A DNA stretch of 64,000 nucleotides, taken from positions 2,232,001-2,296,000 of the forward strand of contig OZ242191.1 in NCBI GenBank assembly GCA_965205915.1, given 5' to 3'. The translations under genes and the position numbers were made by a program. The notes under the pieces are model-generated. The model was given only the letters and a program-made list of their open reading frames with translations. It did not search any database and had not been told where the DNA came from. The stretch comes from VXMO01 sp965205915. GTDB lineage: Bacteria; Chloroflexota; Dehalococcoidia; UBA6926. Shown piece after piece: positions 16,091 through 24,615 of this stretch (positions are counted from its first letter, which is position 1; each line of letters opens with the position of its first letter).

Positions 16091-17260
16091 GTGAATTCGT
16101 CCGGCCTCCGTGTCGCGCTTTTCGCCTCGGTCGCCATGCTAGCTGCCGTTCTGGCCGCCTGCAGCTCCGAAACCCCCACGTCAACACCGGCATCGGCGCC
16201 GTCCGCCACGCCGGTAACTCAGGTCAACGAGCCAACCGCTGCTCCCAGTGAAACGTCGGTGTCACCGGCCACAACAACAACTCCTTCAACCTCAACTGCG
16301 ACGCCCCGCTCCACGTCCACGCCAAATCCCCTGATCATCCAACTGCAAGGCGTGGCGGGCATCGTCGATCCAACAAACCTCGGCTGGCCGCGACAGGTGC
16401 AGGGCCTGAACGGCGTCGTCGAGATTCCCGCCAAGCCGGAGCGCATAATCACCGCATCCATAGGCCACGATGAGATGGTGTTGGCAATTGCCCCGAACGA
16501 GCGGCTTGTCGCAGTTGGCGGCATAACGAAGAACGAGACCTATTCGAACGTCGCGGCGCACGTGCAGGACAAGCCCGAAATCACACGCGACCCTGAAACA
16601 ATCATCACCCAGGCCCCAGACATCATCGTCACGAGCCCGTTCTTTTCCGCGGACAGTATAGAGGCGCTAACCCGCGTTGGAATTCCAACTATCCAGACCC
16701 AACTTGACCACGATGCAGATGCGCGAATCGAGAATATCCTCCTCATGGGCTACATTCTCGGCGAGGAGCAACGCGCGCTTGAGTTTGCGCGGGAAGTCAG
16801 CGAGCGATATGAATCGCTGATTGCCGTCACCGGCCGGACGGATGAGCGCCCGCGCGTCCTCGCCCTCACCAGCTATTCAGATGAACTCTGGGTTGCCGGC
16901 GCAAACTCCACGGAGGGTTCCGTTATCGAGGCGGCCGGCGGCATCAACGTGGCGGCAGAGCAGGGCGTGCAGAGTAATCAGACCACGAGCCTTGAGGGCG
17001 TCATCGCCATGAACCCGGACGTCATCATCATCGCCCAGCCCATCGAATTCGGAGCAGAGGACTTTCGACAACGCCTGTTGTCAGTAGAGGCGCTTTCGGA
17101 ACTGCCTGCCATCAAGGAAGAGCGTGTCTATGTCGTTGAAAGCAAGCATTTCACCACGCTGTCCTACTGGAACATCCGGGGCGCGGAAGATCTGGCCCGC
17201 ATTCTCTGGCCGGAAGACTTTCCCGATCCGCCGGCGGAGTCGTTCAGCCTCGCCGGATAG
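16091..17260 (+). CDS. btuF: Corrinoid-type ABC substrate-binding lipoprotein
   Basis: This 389-residue protein starts at GTG. A lipoprotein signal ends VLAAC (Cys 24) and a Ser/Thr/Pro linker runs to about residue 75. The rest is a class III (FecB/TroA-like) binding fold: PERIITASIGHDEMVLAI near the start, DPETIITQAPDIIVTS, and the second lobe beginning RPRVLALTSYSDELWVAG with GSVIEAAGGINVAAE. It tethers to the membrane and delivers substrate to the permease. The position between permease and ATPase under one B12 riboswitch supports a corrinoid ligand; the ligand itself is inferred. Confidence 0.85.
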   Translation: MNSSGLRVALFASVAMLAAVLAACSSETPTSTPASAPSATPVTQVNEPTAAPSETSVSPATTTTPSTSTATPRSTSTPNPLIIQLQGVAGIVDPTNLGWPRQVQGLNGVVEIPAKPERIITASIGHDEMVLAIAPNERLVAVGGITKNETYSNVAAHVQDKPEITRDPETIITQAPDIIVTSPFFSADSIEALTRVGIPTIQTQLDHDADARIENILLMGYILGEEQRALEFAREVSERYESLIAVTGRTDERPRVLALTSYSDELWVAGANSTEGSVIEAAGGINVAAEQGVQSNQTTSLEGVIAMNPDVIIIAQPIEFGAEDFRQRLLSVEALSELPAIKEERVYVVESKHFTTLSYWNIRGAEDLARILWPEDFPDPPAESFSLAG

Positions 17261-17263
17261 ACG

Positions 17264-18106
17264 ATGATGGCAACGACTACAACAGACACGCCAACCCTGG
17301 AGGCCCTGGATCTCTCCTACAGCATCCGGGGCAAATCGCTGCTGAGCGGTGTCAAGATCAGCGCGCGGCCGGGGCAACTCCTTGGCGTGATCGGGCCGAA
17401 CGGCGCGGGAAAATCCACTCTGCTCCGAGCCCTCGCCGGTGTCATTCGGCCCGAGTCAGGTCACATCCAACTATCTGGCGCAGACGCGCGAACCGTGCCG
17501 CCCGCCGAACGCGCGCGCGCAATCGCCCTCGTCCCGCAAATCGCCCCGCTCGCGCACGGCTTCACCTGCCTCGAACTCGTGCTCATGGGCCGCTATCCCC
17601 ACATGGGACGGTTTCAAATCGAGGGGGCGTCGGACGAATGGATTGCCCGGGAGGCGATGCGGCAGACGAAGACGGAGCAATTCGCCGAGCGCACTCTGGA
17701 GACCCTCTCCGGCGGAGAGCGTCAACGCGTCTTCATCGCCCGCGCCCTCGCGCAGCAGCCACGCGTGCTACTGCTCGATGAGCCAACGGCCAACCTGGAC
17801 ATCCTGCATCAACTTCGTGTGCTCAGCTTCGTCAATGAGTGGGTGGCGCGGGGCATGACGGGGATCGCCGCCATTCATGATCTCAACCTTGCCGCCCGTT
17901 ACTGCGATGCGCTGATTCTCCTGTACGAGGGCAGGGTGATTGCGGAAGGAACACCCGAGGACGTCATAACCTCGGAGAACGTCAGGCTGGCATACGGCGT
18001 GAACGCGGAAATATATCGGGACCCCAACACCGGCTCGCTCACCCTAAGCCTCATCGGCCCGGCGGACGGCGTTTCAACTCACAGAAACGGCGCAACAGCC
18101 ACCTAG
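17264..18106 (+). CDS. btuD: ABC ATPase of the cobalamin importer
   Basis: This 280-residue nucleotide-binding subunit powers the BtuC/F pair. It has a Walker A GPNGAGKSTLLRAL (about 45-58), a Q-loop in LVPQIAPLAHGFTCLELVLM, signature LSGGERQRVFIARALAQ, Walker B VLLLDEPTANLD, and the switch His in GIAAIHDLNLAARYC. Its YPHMGRFQ segment is typical of FecE/BtuD ATPases. Its ATG follows the btuF stop by three bases. It ends the B12-regulated operon. Confidence 0.92.
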   Translation: MMATTTTDTPTLEALDLSYSIRGKSLLSGVKISARPGQLLGVIGPNGAGKSTLLRALAGVIRPESGHIQLSGADARTVPPAERARAIALVPQIAPLAHGFTCLELVLMGRYPHMGRFQIEGASDEWIAREAMRQTKTEQFAERTLETLSGGERQRVFIARALAQQPRVLLLDEPTANLDILHQLRVLSFVNEWVARGMTGIAAIHDLNLAARYCDALILLYEGRVIAEGTPEDVITSENVRLAYGVNAEIYRDPNTGSLTLSLIGPADGVSTHRNGATAT

Positions 18107-18175
18107 GGCGTTCGTCCGTCGCACCCCCACGGCGACGCCCTCCGCCCCGCGCCCCCGAATCCCCCGCCCCCGCTC

Positions 18176-18201
18176 CGTCATTCCCGCGAACGCGGGAATC
18201 C
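18176..18201. repeat. Dispersed repeat with ATTCCCGCG...CGCGGGAAT core
   Basis: CGTCATTCCCGCGAACGCGG then GAATCC contains the near-palindrome ATTCCCGCG-AA-CGCGGGAAT at 18180-18199. This sequence type is a widespread bacterial intergenic repeat (REP/MITE-like). It shares the GTCATTCC...GGAATCC frame with the repeat at 10718-10743. Confidence 0.55.
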
Positions 18202-18248
18202 TGACCCCATTTCCCCAACCAAACGACGAAACGCCCACCAACCACGTA

Positions 18249-18270
18249 GGGGCGCGTCGCGACGCGCCCC
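18249..18270. repeat. 22-base perfect palindrome
   Basis: GGGGCGCGTCG followed by its exact reverse complement CGACGCGCCCC. It lies within a phrase, GTAGGGGCGCG..., common in intergenic repeats. It could form a cruciform or hairpin; no T-run follows. Confidence 0.6.
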
Positions 18271-19132
18271 GCCCGCCAAAGGCATGACACAACAATTTGA
18301 CGGAAGCAGAACACATATCCTACAGCCCCCACATCGACATACCCCCGGCAGCTCGGTCCGTCGACGACCGTGCCGCCACATTCCATCCCCGGGGACGCAA
18401 AAAGGCGGGCGTCCCCTGCAAGGGAGAGCATTCGTTACCGGGAATCCAGATACCCCCGCGGGAAACGTGGCTGTGCGGTCGCATAAGGCCGTGAGCGACA
18501 GCGACCCGTTCGGTTGCCTCGATTGCCCCAACACGCCGCAACGACTCGGGCGGGGGTGAGAGAGAGAGACTTCGTGCTCCAACGCGAGTCGAAGCCCCAT
18601 AAAGGCTCACGCAGATGGAGCGCATGCTGCCCCTTTGGTGACGTGGCAGCGCCGTAGGGCGAGGTCGGATCTTCCGCCTGGCACACGCCCGTCGTGGTCA
18701 CGCGAGGGACGAACTCCTGAACCGCGCCACCAACGCGCAACAGGAGACCCGGGCCCAAGACCGGCGCCACCTGGCCGGACCTGTGCCCAAAACCGGGCGG
18801 ATACTCCGCTGGCGCAGCGGAACCCGCCCACGCGGGGGCGTCCCCCGCCGCATCAACGACCCGAGCTCGAAACCGCGCCACCCAACCAAACGCGCAGCCC
18901 CGGACCCCGGTAGCGAATGCCTCCCCCAAGACCACCGACAAACAAACAAGCGAAAGGAGACCAGAGAAAAGAACCAACCGGACCCCACCACCCACCTGCT
19001 CGAATCCCCCACCCAGGCTCGGCCATCCCTCGTCATTGCGGACGTTCGTCCCCGCAGAAGTGGCAGACGTTCCTCCAATACAACTGCAGAACACATCCGC
19101 CGCTGAGAGCATCGGTCCGTGGCGCCACTCCT

Positions 19133-19162
19133 TTGCGAGCAGGTTCCGCAGGTGCGTATACT
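19133..19162 (+). promoter_or_regulatory. Promoter of tandem lipoprotein gene 1
   Basis: TTGCGA at 19133-19138, an 18-base spacer, and TATACT at 19157-19162; the gene starts 64 bases downstream. The -10 and its context are shared with the three other copies, whose -35 is TTGCC(C/G). Confidence 0.6.
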
Positions 19163-19225
19163 TGACGCAGCGCGGGACAAGAATGCACTGGGAAGTGCAA
19201 GCAATATGGCAGGGAGAGTTTCCTG

Positions 19226-20818
19226 ATGAGTCATGGACGTTGGGCGCAGAGCGTAGCCCTCATTCTGATTGTGCTCTTGATGACCGTCTTTGTGGCCGCC
19301 TGCGGAGACGACGAAGCGACCCCGACATCGACCGATGCAGCAATTCCGTCTCCAACCGCAACGGCTATGCCGACTCCGACCCCCGTCCCGCCAACGCCCA
19401 CGCCCGAACCAACGGTGACGCCCACCCCGATTCCAACTCCAACGCCCACCGCAACCCCAACCGTCGCCCAGTTCAGTCAGGCTATCATCAGCCGGTACGA
19501 CTGGTATGACAGCGACGCGATCGAGGACGAGCCCAAGTCCGTTACCATCCAGGCCCTCAGGAACATGGCTGAGGATCACTACAATCTCTTCCGAGCTGTT
19601 GCCAGGGAATCCTGGATAGATCCGGACGACATCGCCAACGACTTTGAATACGTGCCGAACATCCTGATCGACCTGAACCGCATCGCAGCCGTCGATGAGA
19701 CTCTGGCTCTCCGAATACTGGTCATGCCCTTCCTTAGTGATGCGGGGCTCGGAACGCAGCAAAAGGTGTCTGCCCTCGCCGCGATTGCCGAAAGAGGCCG
19801 CGGTCACCTTGCGGCAGTAATCGACCACCCGGATTATCCGGGCGGCATAACTGCCGATGTCGCCGTTGTCGATCTGTTCATCAATTACCTGAAAGCCAGC
19901 GATCCGAATCTTGAGTCCCGCCTCTCAGCGCTCTACTGGGTCGGAGATGATCAGGACGTATCGACGGAGTTGATGGTTGAGTTCACTTCCGACTACCCCG
20001 CTGTCGTAACAGCCCTCCTGGACAGTTCACGCAACAGGCCAATCTCGACGACAACTCTGGGTCACGCAATGAACATGGCGATGATCGATCCCACACTGGC
20101 CGCTAAATTTGCGTCTCTTCCCACCATGGTGACAGCCGATTTCCCCGGCAATGACGCCTGGGAGTTGATGTTGACTGCGGCGGAGACGGATGTTGACGCG
20201 CTGCGTGAAATCGTCAACACCTATCTCGATGACAGCGGCGCGCTCAATGGAGATGAATTGGGGAACGTCGTTCTCGGTAGCCTCACCATCCTGAACCCCG
20301 GTATCCACACGATTGTTTCGGACTACGACTGGGTAGGGGACGGCATCCAGCCGACCATCGTTGAGGAAGACGGCCGCGAAAGGCCGGGCACGGAGCTGGG
20401 GGACAGTTCCGATGAGAATCACATAGTAATCCTAATCGCGCGCGAGGCCACGCCGGAGAGCACTGAGACGCTGGACGAGTTGCTGAAGCAGCCCTGGATG
20501 ATGGATAAGCTCACACCGGAAGAACGGGTCGCAATCATCGACTTCCTACATGACCTGCCCAACTTGCCGACCATACTTTTTGGCATGCAGTTCTTGGACC
20601 GCATCGATCAAGAAGATATCGCCGCACTACAGCTGATGGGGAATCTGCCAACCGACGAGCGCTATTCGTTTGAAAGGTCGGTGACGGAAGTGCTGATTCA
20701 CCTAAAGATCGACGGCGAGATCACGGACGACAATCGGACCAGCGGCTTGTTGGCAGCAATAAAAGATCTTGAAGATGACATGGCACGAGAGCGGGAACTC
20801 TACTCTGAAAACACATAA
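19226..20818 (+). CDS. Tandem-family lipoprotein 1 (unrecognised helical repeat family)
   Basis: This 530-residue protein is the first of four tandem paralogues. It has a signal peptide ending VFVAAC (Cys about 26) and a long TPTPTP linker to about residue 85 that would hold the body away from the membrane. The body opens with FSQAIISRYDWYDSDAI and is built of helical modules of about 130 residues. Recurring cues are a W near each module start, an ALRIL-x-MPFL motif, and GGITAD or GEITDD at module ends. The last module (LTPEERVAIIDFLHDLPN ... GMQFLDRID ... KIDGEITDDN) is the best conserved across copies. I recognise no family; HEAT/TPR-like scaffolds are only an analogy. Own promoter at 19133-19162. 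Confidence 0.75.
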   Translation: MSHGRWAQSVALILIVLLMTVFVAACGDDEATPTSTDAAIPSPTATAMPTPTPVPPTPTPEPTVTPTPIPTPTPTATPTVAQFSQAIISRYDWYDSDAIEDEPKSVTIQALRNMAEDHYNLFRAVARESWIDPDDIANDFEYVPNILIDLNRIAAVDETLALRILVMPFLSDAGLGTQQKVSALAAIAERGRGHLAAVIDHPDYPGGITADVAVVDLFINYLKASDPNLESRLSALYWVGDDQDVSTELMVEFTSDYPAVVTALLDSSRNRPISTTTLGHAMNMAMIDPTLAAKFASLPTMVTADFPGNDAWELMLTAAETDVDALREIVNTYLDDSGALNGDELGNVVLGSLTILNPGIHTIVSDYDWVGDGIQPTIVEEDGRERPGTELGDSSDENHIVILIAREATPESTETLDELLKQPWMMDKLTPEERVAIIDFLHDLPNLPTILFGMQFLDRIDQEDIAALQLMGNLPTDERYSFERSVTEVLIHLKIDGEITDDNRTSGLLAAIKDLEDDMARERELYSENT

Positions 20819-20891
20819 CCCGCGGGCGGTCGTTGTGGCCACACGCGACTGACGTAGGGTGCGTCGGACGAGTAGCTGATGTACCCGTCAC

Positions 20892-20920
20892 TTGCCGTCC
20901 CAACTGTCCCTCCATATACT
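20892..20920 (+). promoter_or_regulatory. Promoter of tandem lipoprotein copy 2
   Basis: TTGCCG at 20892-20897, a 17-base spacer, and TATACT at 20915-20920. A conserved leader box TGTGGACAAG follows at 20941-20950, and the likely ancestral ATG is 74 bases after the -10. Confidence 0.7.
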
Positions 20921-20993
20921 GCGCTTCAACAAGCCTTTGCTGTGGACAAGAGCTGAGACTTGCCCGGGCGTGGGCGCGAGAGGACAGCCTTAG

Positions 20994-22557
20994 ATGAATA
21001 CACGGCGCGGGGTATTATTGTCACAGCGGCCTTATTCATCCTGTTCGGCCTTGCGGCTGTGGCCTGCGGCGATCGGGAGGAGATAGCGACAATCGTTGCC
21101 CCTGTAACTCCTTCGCCAACTTCTGTGACAGAAACGCCAACACCACCGACATCGACCGCTGAACCGCCAACGGCTACCCCATCGTCTACGCCTACACCGG
21201 GCCCAACCTCCACGCCCACTCCAACGCCCACGCCGACCGTTGCCCAACTCGCGCGGGAGGTGCTTGCTACCTTCAGCTGGTACCGGGAAGATGGGCGGGT
21301 AGAGTGGCATTCGCGATTGACGAACACCCTCCTAAACATCGCGGTCAGGTATCCGGACCTCTTCGCAGACCTCGCCGATCGTCCATGGCTCAACGCCGCG
21401 GATCCCCAAGAATCCCTGCGCCCTCTGTTTATTGCAGTGGGTCGCCTCTACGCGATCTCTGACACCCTTAAGGACGGGCAATCGGCCATTCAACTACTGA
21501 CATGCCGTTCCTTGCGGAAATCGATGGCGACGAGGCACAGCAACTTGACCCCCTAAACCGGCTCGCCCACATCGAAACAGAATCTTTCAACGTCTTGGTT
21601 GACTATTTCGCTATTCAGGGCGGCATAACTGCGGACAGTACGACACACGATCTCTATGTCACCTACTTGCGGGCCAATGACGAAGAAGGCTCGGCGAGAT
21701 TGTTCATCGACGGTCACCCGGAGTATGTTGGCGAGTACACGCTCAATCGCATTGTTGAGTTCCGTGCGGATCACCCAGACGTCTACACCGTCGTTTCGCA
21801 ATACTTTGACCAGAGCGGCAGGGCATGGGCAATCGCGGAGGACGCGCGGAACCTGGCTGCGATTGATGAAGACCTTGCCCTTCGCTTGGCGCGAATGGGA
21901 TTCAATACGTTTTACGCAGCCTCCGCCGTTAATGCATGGAAACTCTTTAAGGACGCAGTCATCATAGATTCTGCAAGGGCGACCGAAATTCTTGAGGAGT
22001 ATGAGAACAATGGCGGCATCAACACCTCCAACGCCGCCGATTTCAACGTGGAGATTGCCACTATCGTCCTACCTGAAATTGCCAGAACCCTGCAAGGGCT
22101 CGATTGGGTGCGTGATGGGATAGACGCCCCCAAAACTATCAGAACGAACGATTCAGTCAGAATGTTGTCAAGCACGGAAGAGCAGACGCTCCACTATATT
22201 CTCGAACAGACGCGTACCGGCGGAACTGACATTGTAAAAAGGGTTCTTGATCGCGGGTGGGTTCAGGACAAGTTGACTGAACAGGAAGCATTCGCCGTGA
22301 GATATTTAATCAAAGACCTGGATCCTGAAGATGCCATTGAACTTATGGGTATGCAATTTCTCGAAGACGTAGACAGCCAAGACGTGGATGCATTGATTTC
22401 GATCCGAAAATACATCGACGAGGTGCGAGATATTCCCGGATTCTCCCGTGATAACCTCCTCGAACATCGCAGAATCGACGGCGAAATTACCCCACAGAAC
22501 TTGCGCTATCTCGAAATCGCCATACAGGATACCCTCGAAGACGCTCGCGATAACTGA
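20994..22557 (+). pseudogene. Tandem-family lipoprotein 2, broken by two frame lesions
   Basis: This copy matches its neighbours: FILFGLAAVACGD signal, TPTPTPTVAQLAREVL after the linker, three helical modules, and RRIDGEITPQNLRYLE near the end. The frame is interrupted twice. First, the ATG at 20994, which aligns with the starts of copies 3 and 4 by promoter distance, is out of frame with the signal peptide; the only in-frame alternative start I find is a TTG at 20960. Second, near 21508 the frame breaks inside the conserved LL-x-MPFL motif: one frame reads ...AIQLLTCRS and the next MPFLAEIDGDEA, consistent with loss of one base. The downstream 350 codons remain open, so the decay is recent, or one lesion could be an assembly error. 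Confidence 0.7.
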
Positions 22558-22666
22558 CCCTGCTTTCCCGAGAACCCGACCCTCCGACAAAGCCCTGATC
22601 GTAGGTTGGCCCTCGCCCGCCGCATCGTCGGCTGGCCGCCTCGAATGTCCAACGCAAACGACAGCA

Positions 22667-22695
22667 TTGCCCTTTAGTCTAACACTTCATATACT
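22667..22695 (+). promoter_or_regulatory. Promoter of tandem lipoprotein gene 3
   Basis: TTGCCC at 22667-22672, a 17-base spacer, and TATACT at 22690-22695. The leader box TGTGGACAA lies at 22715-22723 and the GTG start is 72 bases after the -10. Confidence 0.75.
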
Positions 22696-22766
22696 TCACT
22701 CAAGCAACCTGTGTTGTGGACAATCATCTGGTCTTGCCCAAGCTTTGGCGGAGGAGACAGCCCACA

Positions 22767-24428
22767 GTGAAGTTTAAACGCCGTGCATTCACAACTATCA
22801 CAGCGGCCGTATTCATCCTGTTCGGCCTTGCAGCGACGGCCTGCGGGGATAGGGAGCAGATAACAACAGTCGTTGCTTCGGTACCCCCTTCGCCAACTTC
22901 TGAGACGGACACACCCGCGCCAACGCCGCCACCATCAGTAACACCTGAGCCGCCAACGACCACGCCGAACCTGCCAACGCCTACGCCGCAGCCTCCCACT
23001 GCCACTCCGGCTCCCACGCCAACCCCCACCGTTCAGGAATCGAAGCTTGCCCTCATTGGCCAAATGGGTTGGTACGGGAACGCCGCCTTAGAGGAGGACA
23101 CGCGTAGCTCACTGGAGGAAAGCCTGTGCGCTCTGGCTATCGATCACCCCACAGTATTCGATGCCGTCATCAGGAGGGGATGGATCGATCCGCCTGATCA
23201 ACAGCAATTGGACGTTGTCGCGTCTGTCGTCCGGCGTCTCTTGGCGCTTGCCCAGATTGAGGAAACCGTGGCGCTTGATGTTCTGGCAATGCAGTTCCTG
23301 GACAGCGTGGAACCTGTGGAAAGCTTCGACAACGACTACCTCATAGGCGCTGAAATACATGTGTTGGATTCCCTCGTTCTGCTGGCGGGGATGGCGTCTG
23401 GGGATTTCGGCGATTTCCTGGAAAGTCTCCCTTTTGACGGCGGAATTCTGGACGAGTATCTCATTTACGATGATGACGATGACTCGAAACAGGATTTGGT
23501 GGAGGATATCTTCTTCTTCTTTGTCCAATGGGACGATCCCGAATTGGCCGGTGAAATCGATATGCTCAGTGAACATGTGACCTTCGCTAAGGACATTGTG
23601 CAGTTTTACTATTCAAATCCAATGGGTTACCGGCAGCTCTATGATGGCCTCTCTGCGCGAGACGCATCCGCCTCGACCATCCTGAATTTCATTTTGGTCG
23701 CCGAGTTGGATTCGGGAATCGCTCTCAGCATCAGTGAAATGCCTGTTGCTACCACCGAATCATACCTGGAACCCTGGTTCGAGCTTCGACGGGCGATGAG
23801 ATTCGATACGGAAAAGGTTCGCGAAATAGTAAACACTTACGCGGACGCTGACGGAATTGTAGATGCTGATGTTCCTGAGTTGTTCCTGCAACTTATTGGC
23901 GTCTACGCCCCTGAGGTCAGTGAGATGCTGGCGGCCCTGCCATGGATAAGCGATGGTATTAGACCGATAGACTTCAGGATCGAGGATGGACGGCGAATTA
24001 CCCGGTCTGGCACCGGAGAAGACGAGGTCATTCTTACGCTACTTGAATGGGTATCAGAACCGAATCGGCCAGCATTGATTAAGCTCTTGGAAAAAGACTG
24101 GATTCAAGACGCAGAGATCGACCGGCTTGAAAGACAGACGCTGAGGAGTTTAGTGGGCAGTTTCTCCGGCGAGGAGGGGGAAGTGCTGCTGGATCTGCAG
24201 TTCTTGGCGAGCATTGAGAATGATGACCGCTTTGCGCTTTCACGACTCATCCATATGAATGCTCCTGAAGTAGAACTCGACTTTCCATTCCAGGACATCC
24301 TTGAGCATCCCAGATTCAACGGTGACATTACCAATGACAATCAGTGTTACCTTGAGCGCGTAATCGAAGAGTTAAGGCCAGGCTCCGAACGCGTACCTCC
24401 AAACCCCGGTGAAGGGGAACCTTGCTGA
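22767..24428 (+). CDS. Tandem-family lipoprotein 3
   Basis: This 553-residue protein starts at GTG 22767; the frame is open further but this start matches the promoter distance of copy 4. The signal is FILFGLAATACGD, followed by a Thr/Pro/Pro linker (PTPTPQPPTATPAPTPTPT). The body has VALDVLAMQFLDSVEP, a strongly acidic loop IYDDDDDSKQDLVEDIFFFF not present in the other copies, and the conserved last module (WIQDAEIDRLERQTLRSLVG ... LQFLASIENDDRFAL ... FNGDITNDNQ). It is intact and separately promoted. Its sequence has clearly diverged from copies 1 and 4, which suggests old duplication with retained function rather than recent amplification. Confidence 0.75.
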   Translation: MKFKRRAFTTITAAVFILFGLAATACGDREQITTVVASVPPSPTSETDTPAPTPPPSVTPEPPTTTPNLPTPTPQPPTATPAPTPTPTVQESKLALIGQMGWYGNAALEEDTRSSLEESLCALAIDHPTVFDAVIRRGWIDPPDQQQLDVVASVVRRLLALAQIEETVALDVLAMQFLDSVEPVESFDNDYLIGAEIHVLDSLVLLAGMASGDFGDFLESLPFDGGILDEYLIYDDDDDSKQDLVEDIFFFFVQWDDPELAGEIDMLSEHVTFAKDIVQFYYSNPMGYRQLYDGLSARDASASTILNFILVAELDSGIALSISEMPVATTESYLEPWFELRRAMRFDTEKVREIVNTYADADGIVDADVPELFLQLIGVYAPEVSEMLAALPWISDGIRPIDFRIEDGRRITRSGTGEDEVILTLLEWVSEPNRPALIKLLEKDWIQDAEIDRLERQTLRSLVGSFSGEEGEVLLDLQFLASIENDDRFALSRLIHMNAPEVELDFPFQDILEHPRFNGDITNDNQCYLERVIEELRPGSERVPPNPGEGEPC

Positions 24429-24516
24429 GGGTCGTTCCGCGTTCAGGCGACATGCTTGTCTCTCCTGCCTGTGATCGCCGCCTTTCAGTAAGATCTTTGG
24501 CTGATGTGTTGGTACC

Positions 24517-24545
24517 TTGCCCATCGAACTAACGCACCATATACT
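24517..24545 (+). promoter_or_regulatory. Promoter of tandem lipoprotein gene 4
   Basis: TTGCCC at 24517-24522, a 17-base spacer, and TATACT at 24540-24545. The leader box TGTGGACAAG starts at 24564 and the GTG is 71 bases after the -10. Confidence 0.75.
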
Positions 24546-24615
24546 GCGATGCAAACCTGCTTCTGTGGACAAGCATTCAGACTAGCCTCAGCTGGGCGGG
24601 GAAGGGTGGTCTAGC

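Larger units (their letters stand above)
18107..19132. other. 1-kb non-coding region with palindromes and strong strand bias
   Basis: No convincing gene. The plus strand is C/A-rich and T-poor throughout, which creates long spurious frames on the minus strand. It contains two perfect inverted repeats (listed separately) and a short GA run (GAGAGAGAGAGAC near 18559). Confidence 0.5.

Noticed and set aside
18435..19828. Minus-strand frames of 225 and 376 codons across the intergenic region and into lipoprotein gene 1
   Set aside because: Composition-driven (T-poor plus strand), no start signals or recognisable domain, and the larger one conflicts with lipoprotein gene 1.
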